Counted from the stretch's first letter, positions 39,109-48,415 are shown. The stretch: 64,000 nucleotides of DNA from an uncultured Metabacillus sp. (GCF_947503125.1 NZ_CANNCR010000005.1:1-64000), one strand, 5' to 3'. The notes: a model not told the origin generated them from the letters alone. Made by a program: numbers and translations.

Positions 39109-39158
39109 AAAAAAACTGACTTGCTAGTAAGAGGATCCCTACAGCAAATCAGTTTTTT
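39109..39158 (-). terminator. Terminator of the gcv operon
   Basis: Arms AAAAAACTGACTTGCT (39109-39126 region) and AGCAAATCAGTTTTTT (39143-39158) form a near-perfect stem around a 17-nt loop, directly after gcvPB. The U-tract on the minus strand is good. Confidence 0.85.
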
Positions 39159-39162
39159 CGAC

Positions 39163-40626
39163 TTAACGTTGGTATTTTAAAATTGGCTTACGAGCAGCTG
39201 TTGTTTCATCTAGTCGTTTCACAACTGTCGTGTGCGGTGCTTCTTGAACAATTTCAGGTGTCTCTTCCGCTTCCTTGGCGATCTGAATCATTGCATCAAT
39301 AAAGGAATCGAGAGTTTCTTTTGATTCCGTTTCAGTCGGCTCAATCATAATACACTCTTCAACATTTAAAGGGAAATAGATCGTTGGCGGATGATAGCCA
39401 AAATCAAGCAAACGTTTTGCAATATCAAGCGTACGTACACCAAGCTTCTTTTGACGCTTTCCGGATAACACAAATTCATGCTTGCAATGCTGATCAAATG
39501 GCAAATCATAATATGGCGCAAGACGGCGCATCATATAATTTGCATTTAAGACAGCAAATTCTGTTACAGCCTTTAATCCATCTGGCCCCATTGTACGAAT
39601 ATACGTATAAGCACGAACATTGATACCGAAGTTCCCATAGAATGGCTTTACACGGCCAATCGATTGCGGACGATTATAATCAAAATGATAGCCTTCTTCC
39701 GTCTTAACAAGGACAGGTTTTGGTAAAAACGGAAGAAGATCTGCTTTTACGCCAACCGGACCTGAACCTGGGCCGCCGCCCCCATGCGGTCCTGTAAATG
39801 TTTTATGAAGATTAAGATGAACGACATCAAATCCCATGTCTCCTGGACGCGCTTTGCTCAATACAGCATTTAAGTTTGCTCCATCATAATATAGCTTTCC
39901 GCCAGCATCATGGACAATTTTCGCCATTTCTAAAATATGCGCTTCAAATAATCCGAGCGTGTTAGGGTTAGTTAGCATCAATGCAGCTGTATGCTCGTCA
40001 ACAACACGTCTTAAATCCTCTAAATCCACCAATCCATTTTCATCTGATTTTACCGTCACGGTTTCAAAGCCTGCAACTGTTGCTGATGCTGGATTCGTTC
40101 CATGTGCCGAGTCCGGAACAATCACTTTTGTACGTTTCAAATCATTATTGGCTTCATGATAAGCACGAATCATCATAAGTCCAGTCCATTCACCATGAGC
40201 CCCTGCCGCTGGTTGCAGCGTCACTTCATCCATGCCAGTGATTTCCTTTAAGTGCTCTTGAAGATCAAATAAAAGCTCCATTGCTCCTTGAACTGTAGAC
40301 TCATCTTGTAATGGGTGAATATGCGCCAGACCAGCCATCCGCGCTACATTTTCATTGATTTTCGGATTGTATTTCATCGTACAGGATCCTAATGGATAAA
40401 AACCGGAATCAACACCATGATTGCGTTTAGATAGTGCCGTATAATGTCTCATAATATCGAGCTCAGATACTTCAGGCAGCTCTGCCTCTTCACTGCGAAG
40501 ATAATCAGCAGGAATGAGTTCTTCTAATGACAATTCTTCAACCTCAAGCTCAGGCAGACTATACCCTACTCGTCCTTTTTTGCTCAGTTCAAAAATTAAT
40601 GCTTGATCTTGATTATTCATTGCCAT
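39163..40626 (-). CDS. gcvPB: Glycine dehydrogenase subunit 2 (P-protein)
   Basis: 487 aa, C-terminal half of the split P-protein. The PLP-binding Lys is in [18 protein letters not shown]. It decarboxylates glycine and passes aminomethyl to lipoyl-GcvH, together with GcvPA. It overlaps gcvPA by 14 nt. Operon order gcvT-gcvPA-gcvPB as in B. subtilis (YqhK). Confidence 0.97.
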   Translation of the reverse strand: MAMNNQDQALIFELSKKGRVGYSLPELEVEELSLEELIPADYLRSEEAELPEVSELDIMRHYTALSKRNHGVDSGFYPLGSCTMKYNPKINENVARMAGLAHIHPLQDESTVQGAMELLFDLQEHLKEITGMDEVTLQPAAGAHGEWTGLMMIRAYHEANNDLKRTKVIVPDSAHGTNPASATVAGFETVTVKSDENGLVDLEDLRRVVDEHTAALMLTNPNTLGLFEAHILEMAKIVHDAGGKLYYDGANLNAVLSKARPGDMGFDVVHLNLHKTFTGPHGGGGPGSGPVGVKADLLPFLPKPVLVKTEEGYHFDYNRPQSIGRVKPFYGNFGINVRAYTYIRTMGPDGLKAVTEFAVLNANYMMRRLAPYYDLPFDQHCKHEFVLSGKRQKKLGVRTLDIAKRLLDFGYHPPTIYFPLNVEECIMIEPTETESKETLDSFIDAMIQIAKEAEETPEIVQEAPHTTVVKRLDETTAARKPILKYQR

Positions 40627-41959
40627 CCCCCAATTCCTTCACAAGTGTGTCAATTTCTTCTTTTGTGCGCAGCTCTGTTACAGCGATAAGCATATGGTTT
40701 TCAAGCTCAGGGTAAACTGTTCCAAGATCAAAGCCGCCGATGATCCCTTTTTCTAATAGCTGTTTATTTACTTCACGAACTGGTTTTGTTAGCTTTACAA
40801 CAAATTCATTAAAAATAGGCTGTGTGAAAGGTACTTCCAATCCTGCTCTTAAACATGCATTTTTCGCATAATTGGCCTTTTGAATATTTTGAATCGCCAT
40901 CTCTTTTACCCCTTGCTTGCCAAGTGCCGTCATTGCAACCGAAGCAGCAAGGGCATTTAATGCCTGGTTTGAACAAATATTGGAGGTCGCTTTATCACGG
41001 CGAATATGCTGTTCACGTGCTTGGAGCGTTAAAACAAAGCCGCGTTTTCCATTTTCATCAGTTGTTTGACCAACAAGACGTCCTGGAACCTTTCTGACCA
41101 GCTTATTCGTAACGGCAAAATATCCGCAGTGCGGGCCGCCAAATGCTGTTGGAATCCCGAATGGCTGTGCATCACCTGCAACAATATCTGCACCGAATGC
41201 GCCAGGAGGGGTTAATGCTCCTAATGCTAGTGGATTAGCTGAAACGATAAACATGCTTTTCCCAGTATGTGCGATCGGTTCAATTTCTTTTAAAGGCTCA
41301 ATATGGCCAAAAAAGTTCGGATATTGAACCAATACTGCTGCAACATCATCCGACATTTCGTGTCTTAGTGCCTCTAGATCAGTTACACCATCTTTTATCG
41401 GCACTTCAACAACCTCAATATATTGGCCCTTTGCATAAGTTTTAATAACATCAAGAGATTCAGGATGTACCGCTTTTGACACAAGGACCTTTTTCTTTTT
41501 CGTTTGACCGGCAGCAAGCATTGCCGCTTCAGCTAATGCTGTCCCGCCATCATACATTGAAGAATTTGCAACATCCATACCGGTTAACTCACAAATCATT
41601 GTTTGAAATTCAAAAATGGCTTGCAGCTCACCTTGAGAAATCTCTGGCTGATATGGTGTGTAAGCAGTATAAAATTCTGAACGAGAAATCACATGATCAA
41701 CGATGACCGGCATGTAATGATCATATACCCCTGCACCTAAAAATGAAGCATGGCTTCGTAAATCTTTGTTTTTAGCCGCTAATTGGGAAAGCTCTTTTAA
41801 AAGCTCTGTTTCCGATTTCGCTTTTTTAATATTGTATTCTCCTTTAAAACGAACACTTTCTGGTATATCTTGAAACAGCTCATCAACAGATTGTACACCG
41901 ATGGCTTGTAGCATTTCCTGCTTATCCTGCTCGGTCATTGGTAAATAGCGATGATTCAT
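40613..41959 (-). CDS. gcvPA: Glycine dehydrogenase subunit 1 (P-protein)
   Basis: 448 aa, N-terminal half of the split P-protein. Segments [26 protein letters not shown] and [15 protein letters not shown] are characteristic. It acts as a heterodimer with GcvPB. It starts 43 nt after gcvT and is controlled by the same glycine riboswitch. Confidence 0.97.
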   Translation of the reverse strand: MNHRYLPMTEQDKQEMLQAIGVQSVDELFQDIPESVRFKGEYNIKKAKSETELLKELSQLAAKNKDLRSHASFLGAGVYDHYMPVIVDHVISRSEFYTAYTPYQPEISQGELQAIFEFQTMICELTGMDVANSSMYDGGTALAEAAMLAAGQTKKKKVLVSKAVHPESLDVIKTYAKGQYIEVVEVPIKDGVTDLEALRHEMSDDVAAVLVQYPNFFGHIEPLKEIEPIAHTGKSMFIVSANPLALGALTPPGAFGADIVAGDAQPFGIPTAFGGPHCGYFAVTNKLVRKVPGRLVGQTTDENGKRGFVLTLQAREQHIRRDKATSNICSNQALNALAASVAMTALGKQGVKEMAIQNIQKANYAKNACLRAGLEVPFTQPIFNEFVVKLTKPVREVNKQLLEKGIIGGFDLGTVYPELENHMLIAVTELRTKEEIDTLVKELGDGNE

Positions 41960-42002
41960 TGCTTGTGAACCCCTCTCATAGTTGAATGTTTTTTTCTTAC
42001 TA

Positions 42003-43106
42003 TTATTTCTTTGGGCGTTTGTAAAAAGGTGTCGTTACGACAACAGCTTTTAATCTCTTTTTACGAATTTGAACTTCTACCTCTGTTCCTAGCTTTGTAT
42101 ATTCGGCTTTTAATAAAGCCAAACCAATGTTTTTCTTTAAGGTTGGAGATTGAGTACCAGTCGTAACAATGCCAATTTCTTCATCACCAGCAAATACTTC
42201 ATACCCATGGCGTGGAATACCTTTGTCAATCAATTCAATACCGACCAATTTTCGTGCCGGGCCGTTTTCTTTTTGTTCCTTTAATACAGCTTTCCCTATA
42301 AAATCAACTTCTTTATTCGGTTTTACCGCAAACCCGATTCCTGCCTCGATTGGGGTAATATCCTTTGATAGCTCCTGTCCATAAAGCGGCAGATTTGCTT
42401 CAAAACGAAGGGTGTCACGAGCACCTAATCCACAAGGGATCACACCGTTTTCCTTCCCCGCTTCTAAAATACGTTGCCAAAGACCGACAGCATCGTCTGC
42501 AGCACAATAAATTTCAAAGCCGTCTTCACCTGTGTAACCTGTTCTTGAAACAAGTACCTTGGACCCTGCGATGTTAACACCATCTTTAAATTTAAAGAAT
42601 TTTATTTCTGATAAATCCGTATCGGTAAGTGATTGCAGCACGTTTTCCGCAACTGGACCCTGAAGTGCTAAGAGAGCCACCTCATCTGATATGTTTTTAA
42701 TCGTTACGTCGCCAAATAAATGAGATGTTAGCCATTCAACATCCTTTTCAATATTTGACGCATTAATCACGAGCAGGAAGTCATCCTCTGCTTTTCGATA
42801 AATAAGCAAATCGTCAACAGTTCCACCATTTTCATAACACATAGCTGTATATTGTGCGCCGCCATCCTTTAATAAAGCGACATCGTTGGTCACGATCTTT
42901 TGTAAAAAAGCTAGGCTGTCTTTCCCGCGGATCTCGACTTCTCCCATATGTGATACATCAAAAAGACCTGCTTTTGTCCGAACGGCTTCATGCTCTTCCT
43001 TAATAGAAGAAAACTGAACCGGCAAATCCCAGCCGCCAAAATCAATTGTTTTTGCACCGTAGCTTTTATACACGTTATATAATGGTGTTCGTTTTAACTC
43101 TGTCAT
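42003..43106 (-). CDS. gcvT: Aminomethyltransferase (T-protein)
   Basis: 367 aa from ATG 43106 behind GAAGGGAG; an upstream in-frame ATG (43169) would run into the riboswitch platform. It releases ammonia and forms 5,10-methylene-THF from aminomethyl-GcvH. Motifs: [16 protein letters not shown] at the folate site, [12 protein letters not shown] and [17 protein letters not shown]. First gene of the operon. Confidence 0.97.
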   Translation of the reverse strand: MTELKRTPLYNVYKSYGAKTIDFGGWDLPVQFSSIKEEHEAVRTKAGLFDVSHMGEVEIRGKDSLAFLQKIVTNDVALLKDGGAQYTAMCYENGGTVDDLLIYRKAEDDFLLVINASNIEKDVEWLTSHLFGDVTIKNISDEVALLALQGPVAENVLQSLTDTDLSEIKFFKFKDGVNIAGSKVLVSRTGYTGEDGFEIYCAADDAVGLWQRILEAGKENGVIPCGLGARDTLRFEANLPLYGQELSKDITPIEAGIGFAVKPNKEVDFIGKAVLKEQKENGPARKLVGIELIDKGIPRHGYEVFAGDEEIGIVTTGTQSPTLKKNIGLALLKAEYTKLGTEVEVQIRKKRLKAVVVTTPFYKRPKK

Positions 43107-43167
43107 ATTGGGTAGACTCCCTTCAATTTTTGGTAAACTTATAAAGTGAGATTTAATTGAAAACATC

Positions 43168-43425
43168 AAAAAAAGGACATAGAACTCCCACTATCTTATA
43201 GTAGAAGTCTCTGTCCTTTTACCTGAAAGTTTACCTTATGTATAAGCGGCAAAGAACTGCTTACACTTGCCACATAAGGCTTTCCCCTTTGGTAGTTTGC
43301 TGACTTTTGCAAACACTCTCCAGAGCCGCGTCAAATAAGAGTCTTTTTGCCTGAGAGATTCACAGTTGTTTGCTCCTTCGGCGCTATATACCTTAGCTAT
43401 AGTCTCTCCCCTTATTCTCATCCGC
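43168..43425 (-). promoter_or_regulatory. Tandem glycine riboswitch with terminator
   Basis: Reading the minus strand from about 43425, aptamer 1 begins GGGGAGAGACT and has GCGCCGAAGGAGCAAAC and ATCTCTCAGGCAAAAAGACTC. Aptamer 2 follows (CTCTGGAGAG, ACCAAAGGGGAAAGCC, CTTTCAGGTAAAAGGACAGAG). Both have the glycine aptamer hallmarks. Then a terminator hairpin (43170-43220) with a U-run forms between the aptamers and gcvT. Its 5' arm reuses AAAGGACAGAG, the 3' strand of aptamer 2 P1, so glycine binding should prevent termination and turn the operon on. A short frame inside it is not a gene. Confidence 0.95.
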
Positions 43426-43712
43426 ACATATTTCATTTTCAAAGTGGTTATACTACTTTAATAAATGACGATGACATTCAAACATTTCTAGTAAAGAAGA
43501 ATGTAACAATTAAGAACTTTCTTTCTTCACTTACATCCTACCATGAGGGCAGGGTTTCGGCAATCTATTTTTTCCTTAACATTAAAGTTTTTTCATATAA
43601 GAATGTTCGTGTTTTTAATGATTCATTTATATTATTAGCTTTAAAGCCATTTTTTCTAACGAAATCGTGAACATTCCCTTGCAGCTTTGATTAAGAAAGG
43701 ACTGTCATTCTT
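43426..43712. other. Divergent promoter region gcv/yqhH
   Basis: AT-rich gap between the glycine riboswitch (minus) and yqhH (plus). It must contain both promoters. I see no gene and no certain promoter assignment. Confidence 0.4.
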
Positions 43713-45398
43713 ATGAATGTAAAGACATACTTTGATTCCTCTTGGGAGGAAGGTTTTTTTGAAAGACTAGAAAATGATGGGGTTTGGTCAAATTGGGAAC
43801 TCTATAAGCTTTGCTATGAAGTGCAACAGCACACAGCCGTTCCATCATTTGAAGGCTTACAGGCGCCTAAGCACCTTCCGCATTTTACGCCGCTTCCCCA
43901 TCAGTTAGAGGTAGCCCGAAGAGTTGTAGAAAAAATGAATGGAAAAGCTATTTTAGCTGATGAGGTTGGGTTAGGAAAGACAATCGAAGCAGGGCTTATT
44001 CTAAAAGAATATATGATTCGCGGCTTAGTAAAAAAGGTGTTAATTTTGGTTCCCGCCTCTCTCGTCTCCCAATGGGCCCGCGAGTTAAATGAAAAATTTT
44101 ACATCCCTGCGGTCGAACAAAAGAAAAGCTATGTTTGGGAAGCTTATGATGTTGTTGTATCCTCCATCGATACTGCGAAACGAAGCCCGCATCGGGAAAT
44201 CGTTTATGAACAAAACTATGATTTAGTCATTATTGATGAAGCTCATAAGCTAAAAAATAATAAAACCAAAAACTATGAATTTGTCCAAAACCTTAAGAAA
44301 AAATATTGCCTCTTGTTAACAGCAACACCTGTACAAAATAGAGTGGAAGAAATTTTTAACCTAGTTTCTTTATTAAAGCCAGGCCACTTAGGAAATGAAT
44401 CTTATTTTTCAGAAGCATTTTCTGCAAAGGAACGGTCATTAGAGGACCATGAACACTTGCGTGAGCTGATTAATAAGGTCATGATCCGGAATCGCCGCGG
44501 CGATACAGGCATTGATTGGCCAAAACGTCATGTAAATACGGTACCAATTGAATTTTCAGAAACAGAACAAAATCTTTATGACACGATCACAGCATTAAAG
44601 GCTTCTTCAAAATATGCTGCCAATGCATTTTCGATCATGACTCTGCAACGTGAAGCATGCAGCAGCCGTGAAGCCGTATATATGACATTAAAGAAAATGC
44701 TCGATCGTCCTGAAGAGGAAGAAGCCGCCTTACCTAATGAGGTTATTAAGGACATTATGATTGCTATAGACGGCGTCACGCAAAATACAAAGGCACTAAA
44801 GGTCGTTGAACTGATCAAAGAGATTGATGACAAAGTTATCATCTTTACAGAATATCGGGCAACACAATTTTATCTGCAATGGTTCTTACAGCAACATGGC
44901 ATTACCTCTGTTCCCTTCCGCGGGGGCTTCAAACGTGGAAAAAAAGATTGGATGAAAGAGCTCTTTAAAAATCGAGTACAAGTGCTCATTGCCACAGAAG
45001 CAGGGGGCGAAGGGATCAATCTGCAATTCTGTCACCATATCATTAACTATGACCTGCCATGGAATCCGATGAGGCTTGAACAACGAATCGGCCGGATTCA
45101 CCGCTTAGGACAAGAACATGATGTGCATATATACAATATGGCCACAAAAAACACAGTAGAAGAGCATATTTTAAAGCTGCTCTACGAAAAAATAAATTTA
45201 TTTGAAAAAGTCATTGGTGATCTTGATGAAATTTTAACAAAATTAGAAATTAAAAATTTCGAAGAGCATATCCAAGACATTATAATCAATTCGAAAAGTG
45301 ATGGCGAGATGAAGATTAAAATGGAAAACTTAACGTCAATTCTTGATTATGCCAGTGCCTCTCAGGATCAGAGAAAGGCAGCTGGAGGAGTTCAATAA
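43713..45398 (+). CDS. yqhH: SNF2-family helicase YqhH
   Basis: 561 aa SF2/SNF2-type DNA translocase. Q-type start FTPLPHQLEVARRVV, Walker A DEVGLGKTIEAG, DEAH box in VIIDEAHKLKN, motif III LTATPVQN, motif V ATEAGGEGINLQF and motif VI QRIGRIHRLGQ are all present. A C-terminal helical extension follows (about 480-561). Its cellular role is uncertain. It is followed by yqhG in the same direction, and the pair is conserved in bacilli. Confidence 0.94.
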   Translation: MNVKTYFDSSWEEGFFERLENDGVWSNWELYKLCYEVQQHTAVPSFEGLQAPKHLPHFTPLPHQLEVARRVVEKMNGKAILADEVGLGKTIEAGLILKEYMIRGLVKKVLILVPASLVSQWARELNEKFYIPAVEQKKSYVWEAYDVVVSSIDTAKRSPHREIVYEQNYDLVIIDEAHKLKNNKTKNYEFVQNLKKKYCLLLTATPVQNRVEEIFNLVSLLKPGHLGNESYFSEAFSAKERSLEDHEHLRELINKVMIRNRRGDTGIDWPKRHVNTVPIEFSETEQNLYDTITALKASSKYAANAFSIMTLQREACSSREAVYMTLKKMLDRPEEEEAALPNEVIKDIMIAIDGVTQNTKALKVVELIKEIDDKVIIFTEYRATQFYLQWFLQQHGITSVPFRGGFKRGKKDWMKELFKNRVQVLIATEAGGEGINLQFCHHIINYDLPWNPMRLEQRIGRIHRLGQEHDVHIYNMATKNTVEEHILKLLYEKINLFEKVIGDLDEILTKLEIKNFEEHIQDIIINSKSDGEMKIKMENLTSILDYASASQDQRKAAGGVQ

Positions 45399-45425
45399 AC
45401 GCAATGGCGGAAAGGTGGAATTGTC

Positions 45426-46220
45426 ATGCAGCAGGAAAAAATTCACAGCTATTTGGAAAGTTTTTTCACAGCCAATTCTTGTGAAATTATCGAAAACGAG
45501 CCAGGTCATTTAACCGTCCAATTAACAATCGAGATGGACAAGGAATTAATGAATCGGCCCTTCTATTGGCATTACCTCGAAAAAACAAATGGAGTTCCAA
45601 ACCCAATGAAGCTAACATTGATCACAGACCAACAAAAAGCACCGGCAGATTTAAAGGGCGAGGTCATGCATTTTGGTGCACCTCGCCTTCATCAAATTTT
45701 TCAAACCACCACAAAATTGGGAAGCTATATCCGCTTATTTGAAAAAGTCAATGCGTCTTATGGAAACACCCCTTTACACCCATGGCTTGGGATGAATATC
45801 ATGGTTTCCTACCAATGCGACATGAAAAAGGACAAACTTTATTCCATTGGTTTACATCTCATAAGCGGTACATTAATAGAAAACTTTCAAGATAAACTAG
45901 AAACTCTTGAGCTAACACCAAAAATTCCGGACCTCTGCTTTAATTTAACACCATTAATAAGACCACAGAGCGGAATAAGAAGAATCAGGCAATTTATTGA
46001 ACAAAGCATTAGCGAACAAGACCACACATGGGCAGATTCTGCTAGAAAGAGATGGAACGAGGATCTCAAACTATTAGACCACTTTTACGAAGAGTTAGAC
46101 GAAAAACCGGAAAGTTATCATTTAGAAAAGGATGCTTTACGTGAACTTTATGAACCGAGAATCAATATCTCTATTCAGAATGGCGGGATTTTTTATTTAA
46201 CCCAACAAGCTATTTTTTAG
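45426..46220 (+). CDS. yqhG: YqhG family protein
   Basis: 264 aa soluble protein. No membrane segment or known catalytic motif is seen; stretches such as NGVPNPMKLTLITD and FGAPRLHQIFQ are typical of the YqhG family. The ATG lies behind GGTGG, 28 nt after yqhH, so the two are probably co-transcribed. The function is unknown. Confidence 0.9.
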   Translation: MQQEKIHSYLESFFTANSCEIIENEPGHLTVQLTIEMDKELMNRPFYWHYLEKTNGVPNPMKLTLITDQQKAPADLKGEVMHFGAPRLHQIFQTTTKLGSYIRLFEKVNASYGNTPLHPWLGMNIMVSYQCDMKKDKLYSIGLHLISGTLIENFQDKLETLELTPKIPDLCFNLTPLIRPQSGIRRIRQFIEQSISEQDHTWADSARKRWNEDLKLLDHFYEELDEKPESYHLEKDALRELYEPRINISIQNGGIFYLTQQAIF

Positions 46221-46237
46221 TAAATATTCTCTTGTGA

Positions 46238-46288
46238 GGCTGTTTCAAACCAATAGGTTAGAACTGTTTGAGACAGCCGTTTTATTTT
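46238..46288 (+). terminator. Terminator of yqhH-yqhG
   Basis: Arms GGCTGTTTCAAAC (46238-46250) and GTTTGAGACAGCC (46266-46278), one mismatch, followed by a T-rich tract. It isolates the sinI promoter from yqhG read-through. Confidence 0.85.
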
Positions 46289-46466
46289 ATTAGCAGCTCT
46301 TTTCGACAAATTTCCCATCGGTCATTTAATAATAAATTTAAGATTCCTTAAAATTAACTTAAAGAAAAGTTTAAATAATTTACAAAAAACTATTCAAAAT
46401 AGGTATTTTCACCCTTCTCATGTTACAAACATATTAAATTCACCCCAATCAAAATAATTTTTTCCA

Positions 46467-46510
46467 ATCGACACCGTTCTGCACACTTCCTTAAAATACC
46501 TTTTTATAAT
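46467..46510 (+). promoter_or_regulatory. Candidate sinI promoter with 0A-box-like site
   Basis: TATAAT (46505-46510) is a good SigA -10, but the -35 region is poor. ATCGACA (46467-46473), a 6-of-7 match to the inverted 0A box, lies just upstream of it. That arrangement is common in Spo0A-activated promoters, and B. subtilis sinI is activated by Spo0A-P. A transcript from here would start about 50 nt before the riboswitch. Confidence 0.45.
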
Positions 46511-46567
46511 AAGAATAGTTAGAAAGTCAGATATAGAAAAAGGACTTTTGAATGAATAAATATACAA

Positions 46568-46660
46568 TATCAGTAAAAGGGCAAACCTGTTGAAAAATAG
46601 GGACGCAAAGTCACAGATCTAACGTTCTACTATGATGGCTGGGCTGCCTGAAATACAGGC
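46568..46660 (+). promoter_or_regulatory. c-di-GMP-I (GEMM-I) riboswitch before sinI
   Basis: The sequence fits the class I c-di-GMP aptamer. GGGCAAACC (46579-46587) opens P2; its stem CCTGTT/AATAGG (46586-46591, 46596-46601) closes a GAAA tetraloop. Next is the invariant GGGACGCAAAG core, then P3 (AGTCA 46609-46613 with TGGCT 46636-46640) and the closing GGCTGGGCTGCC. P1 can form between TATCAG (46568-46573) and CTGAAATA (46648-46655). A short hairpin GCCTG/CAGGC (46646-46660) shares the P1 3' strand, so the two exclude each other. The sinI ribosome site follows at 46671-46676. No U-tract terminator is visible. Confidence 0.88.
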
Positions 46661-46683
46661 TAGTATTTTAGGAGGGTAAAAAG

Positions 46684-46842
46684 TTGAATATTGAAATTAT
46701 TGATCAAATAACTAAGGATGGCCATCTTGACCGGGAATGGGTGGAGCTCATTTTAGAAGCACTTGAAGTCGGCATTAGCGTAGAAGAAATTAAAGCGTTT
46801 TTAGCAAAGAAAGGAAATCCTGCCCTAAGTCAAGTTAGGTAA
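46684..46842 (+). CDS. sinI: SinI-type anti-repressor
   Basis: 52 aa from TTG 46684, 7 nt after GGAGGG; too short to be listed among long frames. It contains the SinI helix signature LDREWVELILEALEVGIS followed by VEEIKAFL. In B. subtilis SinI binds SinR as a heterodimer and frees biofilm matrix promoters. The gene lies directly before sinR, as expected. Its leader carries a c-di-GMP aptamer-like element. Confidence 0.92.
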   Translation: MNIEIIDQITKDGHLDREWVELILEALEVGISVEEIKAFLAKKGNPALSQVR

Positions 46843-46936
46843 GACCATGTAAATTTTTTGCTAAGATGTTCTTCATATAAAACAAATGCCTTCTTTATAT
46901 GTTATACTAGTGCTAACAAGGAAGGTGATCTTTGAC

Positions 46937-47272
46937 GTGATTGGTCCACGAATTAAAAAATACCGAACTCAAAAAAATTTATCTTTATCTGAGCTAGCTG
47001 AAAGAGCAGGAGTTGCAAAATCCTATTTAAGTTCGATCGAACGCAATCTCCAGTCAAATCCTTCAGTTCAGTTTTTAGAAAAAGTTTCATCCGTATTAGG
47101 CGTGTCCGTTAACACCCTCCTCGATGAACAAAGTGAAACAGACCCAAAGGAACTTGACTACGAATGGAAAAAGCTCGTCCAAGACGCCATGCAGTCTGGT
47201 GTCTCCAAGGAACAATTTCGCGAGTTTTTGGAATTTACCAAATGGAAGCTACAGAATGATAATGATAAATAA
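46937..47272 (+). CDS. sinR: Biofilm master repressor SinR
   Basis: 111 aa from GTG 46937 behind AAGGTGA; a longer frame from 46886 lacks a ribosome site. The N-terminal Xre-type HTH (about 1-64: IGPRIKKYRTQKNLSLSELAERAGVAKSYLSSIER in pieces) is very close to B. subtilis SinR. The C-terminal SinI-binding helical hook (about 75-111) has VSKEQFREFLEF. A TATACT (46903-46908) between sinI and sinR could be a separate sinR promoter. It represses matrix genes and is antagonised by SinI. Confidence 0.96.
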   Translation: MIGPRIKKYRTQKNLSLSELAERAGVAKSYLSSIERNLQSNPSVQFLEKVSSVLGVSVNTLLDEQSETDPKELDYEWKKLVQDAMQSGVSKEQFREFLEFTKWKLQNDNDK

Positions 47273-47276
47273 GGAT

Positions 47277-47316
47277 GAGCACGGTTGGTGATGATGATCG
47301 CCGATGTGCTCTTTTG
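47277..47316 (+). terminator. Terminator after sinR
   Basis: Arms GAGCAC (47277-47282) and GTGCTC (47306-47311), with the inner stem TTGGTGA/TCGCCGA using G-T pairs, followed by TTTTG. It closes the sinI-sinR transcript. Confidence 0.7.
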
Positions 47317-47387
47317 TTTGGGATTGTTCGTTTTCTATTCTCTTCATCACGATTATTGCTATTTACAATCACTAAGGGAGAGAAATA

Positions 47388-47627
47388 TTAATCTCCCCCG
47401 CCGCCATCTCCTCCTGAATCACCGCCAAAGCTGCTAAATGAATCATTTGAAGAATCACTATGTCTCTGTTCATGTTTAGGATCGGAATCACCTATCAAAT
47501 TTGGTGGAATGAAGGTTGAGTTATGTTTTCTCGATTTTTTGTTTTTCTTGCTCTTCGTACTAACGATTACAGCTATGATCATAAAAAACAATGTAATGAA
47601 AAAAAGAGTAGAAATAATGGCTTCCAT
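47388..47627 (-). CDS. Small membrane protein with Ser/Gly/Asp tail
   Basis: 79 aa. One N-terminal membrane helix (about 4-22), a basic stretch (KSKKNKKSRKH, 25-35), then a hydrophilic tail ending in a low-complexity SSFGGDSGGDGGGGD run. The GGAGAGG ribosome site 7 nt before the ATG supports a real gene. It lies where B. subtilis has the tasA operon. I do not recognise a family; Gly/Ser/Asp-rich tails occur in small bacillar membrane proteins of unknown role. Confidence 0.7.
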   Translation of the reverse strand: MEAIISTLFFITLFFMIIAVIVSTKSKKNKKSRKHNSTFIPPNLIGDSDPKHEQRHSDSSNDSFSSFGGDSGGDGGGGD

Positions 47628-47747
47628 CTTTTATCCTCTCCTTTTTCGTTTTACTTTCATGTATTCAATTGTCAAACCCTTACCATCTATGAAAATGTAT
47701 AGCTTTCATGTAATTGGAAATAAATACATAGTAAGGGTGGTGTCAAC

Positions 47748-48062
47748 ATGAAAAAATGGATATTTTTTCTTACTTTACTATACGGTTTAACTTTTTCTCC
47801 GGTTTCATTTTTATCGGATGCTCAGGCAGTTTCCCAAAAAACCTGGGAAGAAGTTGCTGTCAATGAAACAAAAAAACGATATCCGTTATCACAAGTACTG
47901 TTTTCACAGAAAATTTGGGACAATTCAAAAAAGGATATCACGGTAAAGCAATATCGGTTAACTTTAAGAGAAGGTATGGAGGACTTTGCGGTCTATACAA
48001 CCATTACCTATGATTCTTCCACTGGCGAAATCAAAAAGATTCAGGTTATTCCTGAAGCATAA
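47748..48062 (+). CDS. yqzG: DUF3889 secreted protein YqzG
   Basis: 104 aa. A signal peptide (about 1-26, ending AQA) is followed by a small domain (KTWEEVAVNETKKRYPLSQV, then ITYDSSTGEIKKIQVIPE). Length and position before yqzE and comG match B. subtilis YqzG. The function is unknown; it is presumably secreted. The ATG is behind AAGGGTGG. Confidence 0.85.
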   Translation: MKKWIFFLTLLYGLTFSPVSFLSDAQAVSQKTWEEVAVNETKKRYPLSQVLFSQKIWDNSKKDITVKQYRLTLREGMEDFAVYTTITYDSSTGEIKKIQVIPEA

Positions 48063-48075
48063 GAAAACAATAAGT

Positions 48076-48108
48076 GCTGGCTCTATTTAATAAAGGAGTC
48101 AGCTTTTT
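48076..48108 (+). terminator. Terminator after yqzG
   Basis: GCTGGCTC (48076-48083) pairs with GAGTCAGC (48096-48103), with one G-T pair, followed by TTTTT. Confidence 0.7.
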
Positions 48109-48182
48109 GATTTCTTTCATGATAACATAAATCCAGTGTGGAGGTTTTTCAAAAAATGAAAACAATTTTTAAAAGCTAATAA

Positions 48183-48218
48183 AAAACGATACAATTCCAC
48201 TATAAATTGTACCGTTTT
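48183..48218 (-). terminator. Terminator after yqzE
   Basis: Arms AAAACGATACAATT (48183-48196) and AATTGTACCGTTTT (48205-48218), one mismatch, just after the yqzE stop. The minus-strand transcript ends in Us. Confidence 0.7.
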
Positions 48219-48223
48219 CAACC

Positions 48224-48415
48224 TCATTTTTTTCGTTTATTCAACATCAGCTTTAGAGAAAAGGGAAGGACGCCAAACCACCTATTGCTGTAAAATGTTG
48301 ATGATGTTTCAACATTTTTTCGTTCTTCACGAAGCTGCTTTCTAGCTTCTTTAGGGGTATCCATATATTTGACGATTTGTTGTGTTACATATTTAACATA
48401 GTCATTAGCAGACAA
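48224..48415 (-). CDS. yqzE: YqzE family protein
   Basis: 63 aa basic protein (SANDYVKYVTQQIVKYMDTP at the start, WFGVLPFSLKLM near the end). It matches the YqzE family found downstream of the comG operon in bacilli. The C-terminal part may associate with the membrane. The function is unknown. Confidence 0.85.
   Translation of the reverse strand: MSANDYVKYVTQQIVKYMDTPKEARKQLREERKNVETSSTFYSNRWFGVLPFSLKLMLNKRKK

Noticed and set aside
43236-43442. 68-aa open frame upstream of gcvT
   Set aside because: It lies entirely in the glycine riboswitch and has no family resemblance.
46843-46936. SinR operator-like GTTCTTC between sinI and sinR
   Set aside because: A single 6-of-7 heptamer in AT-rich DNA is expected by chance.
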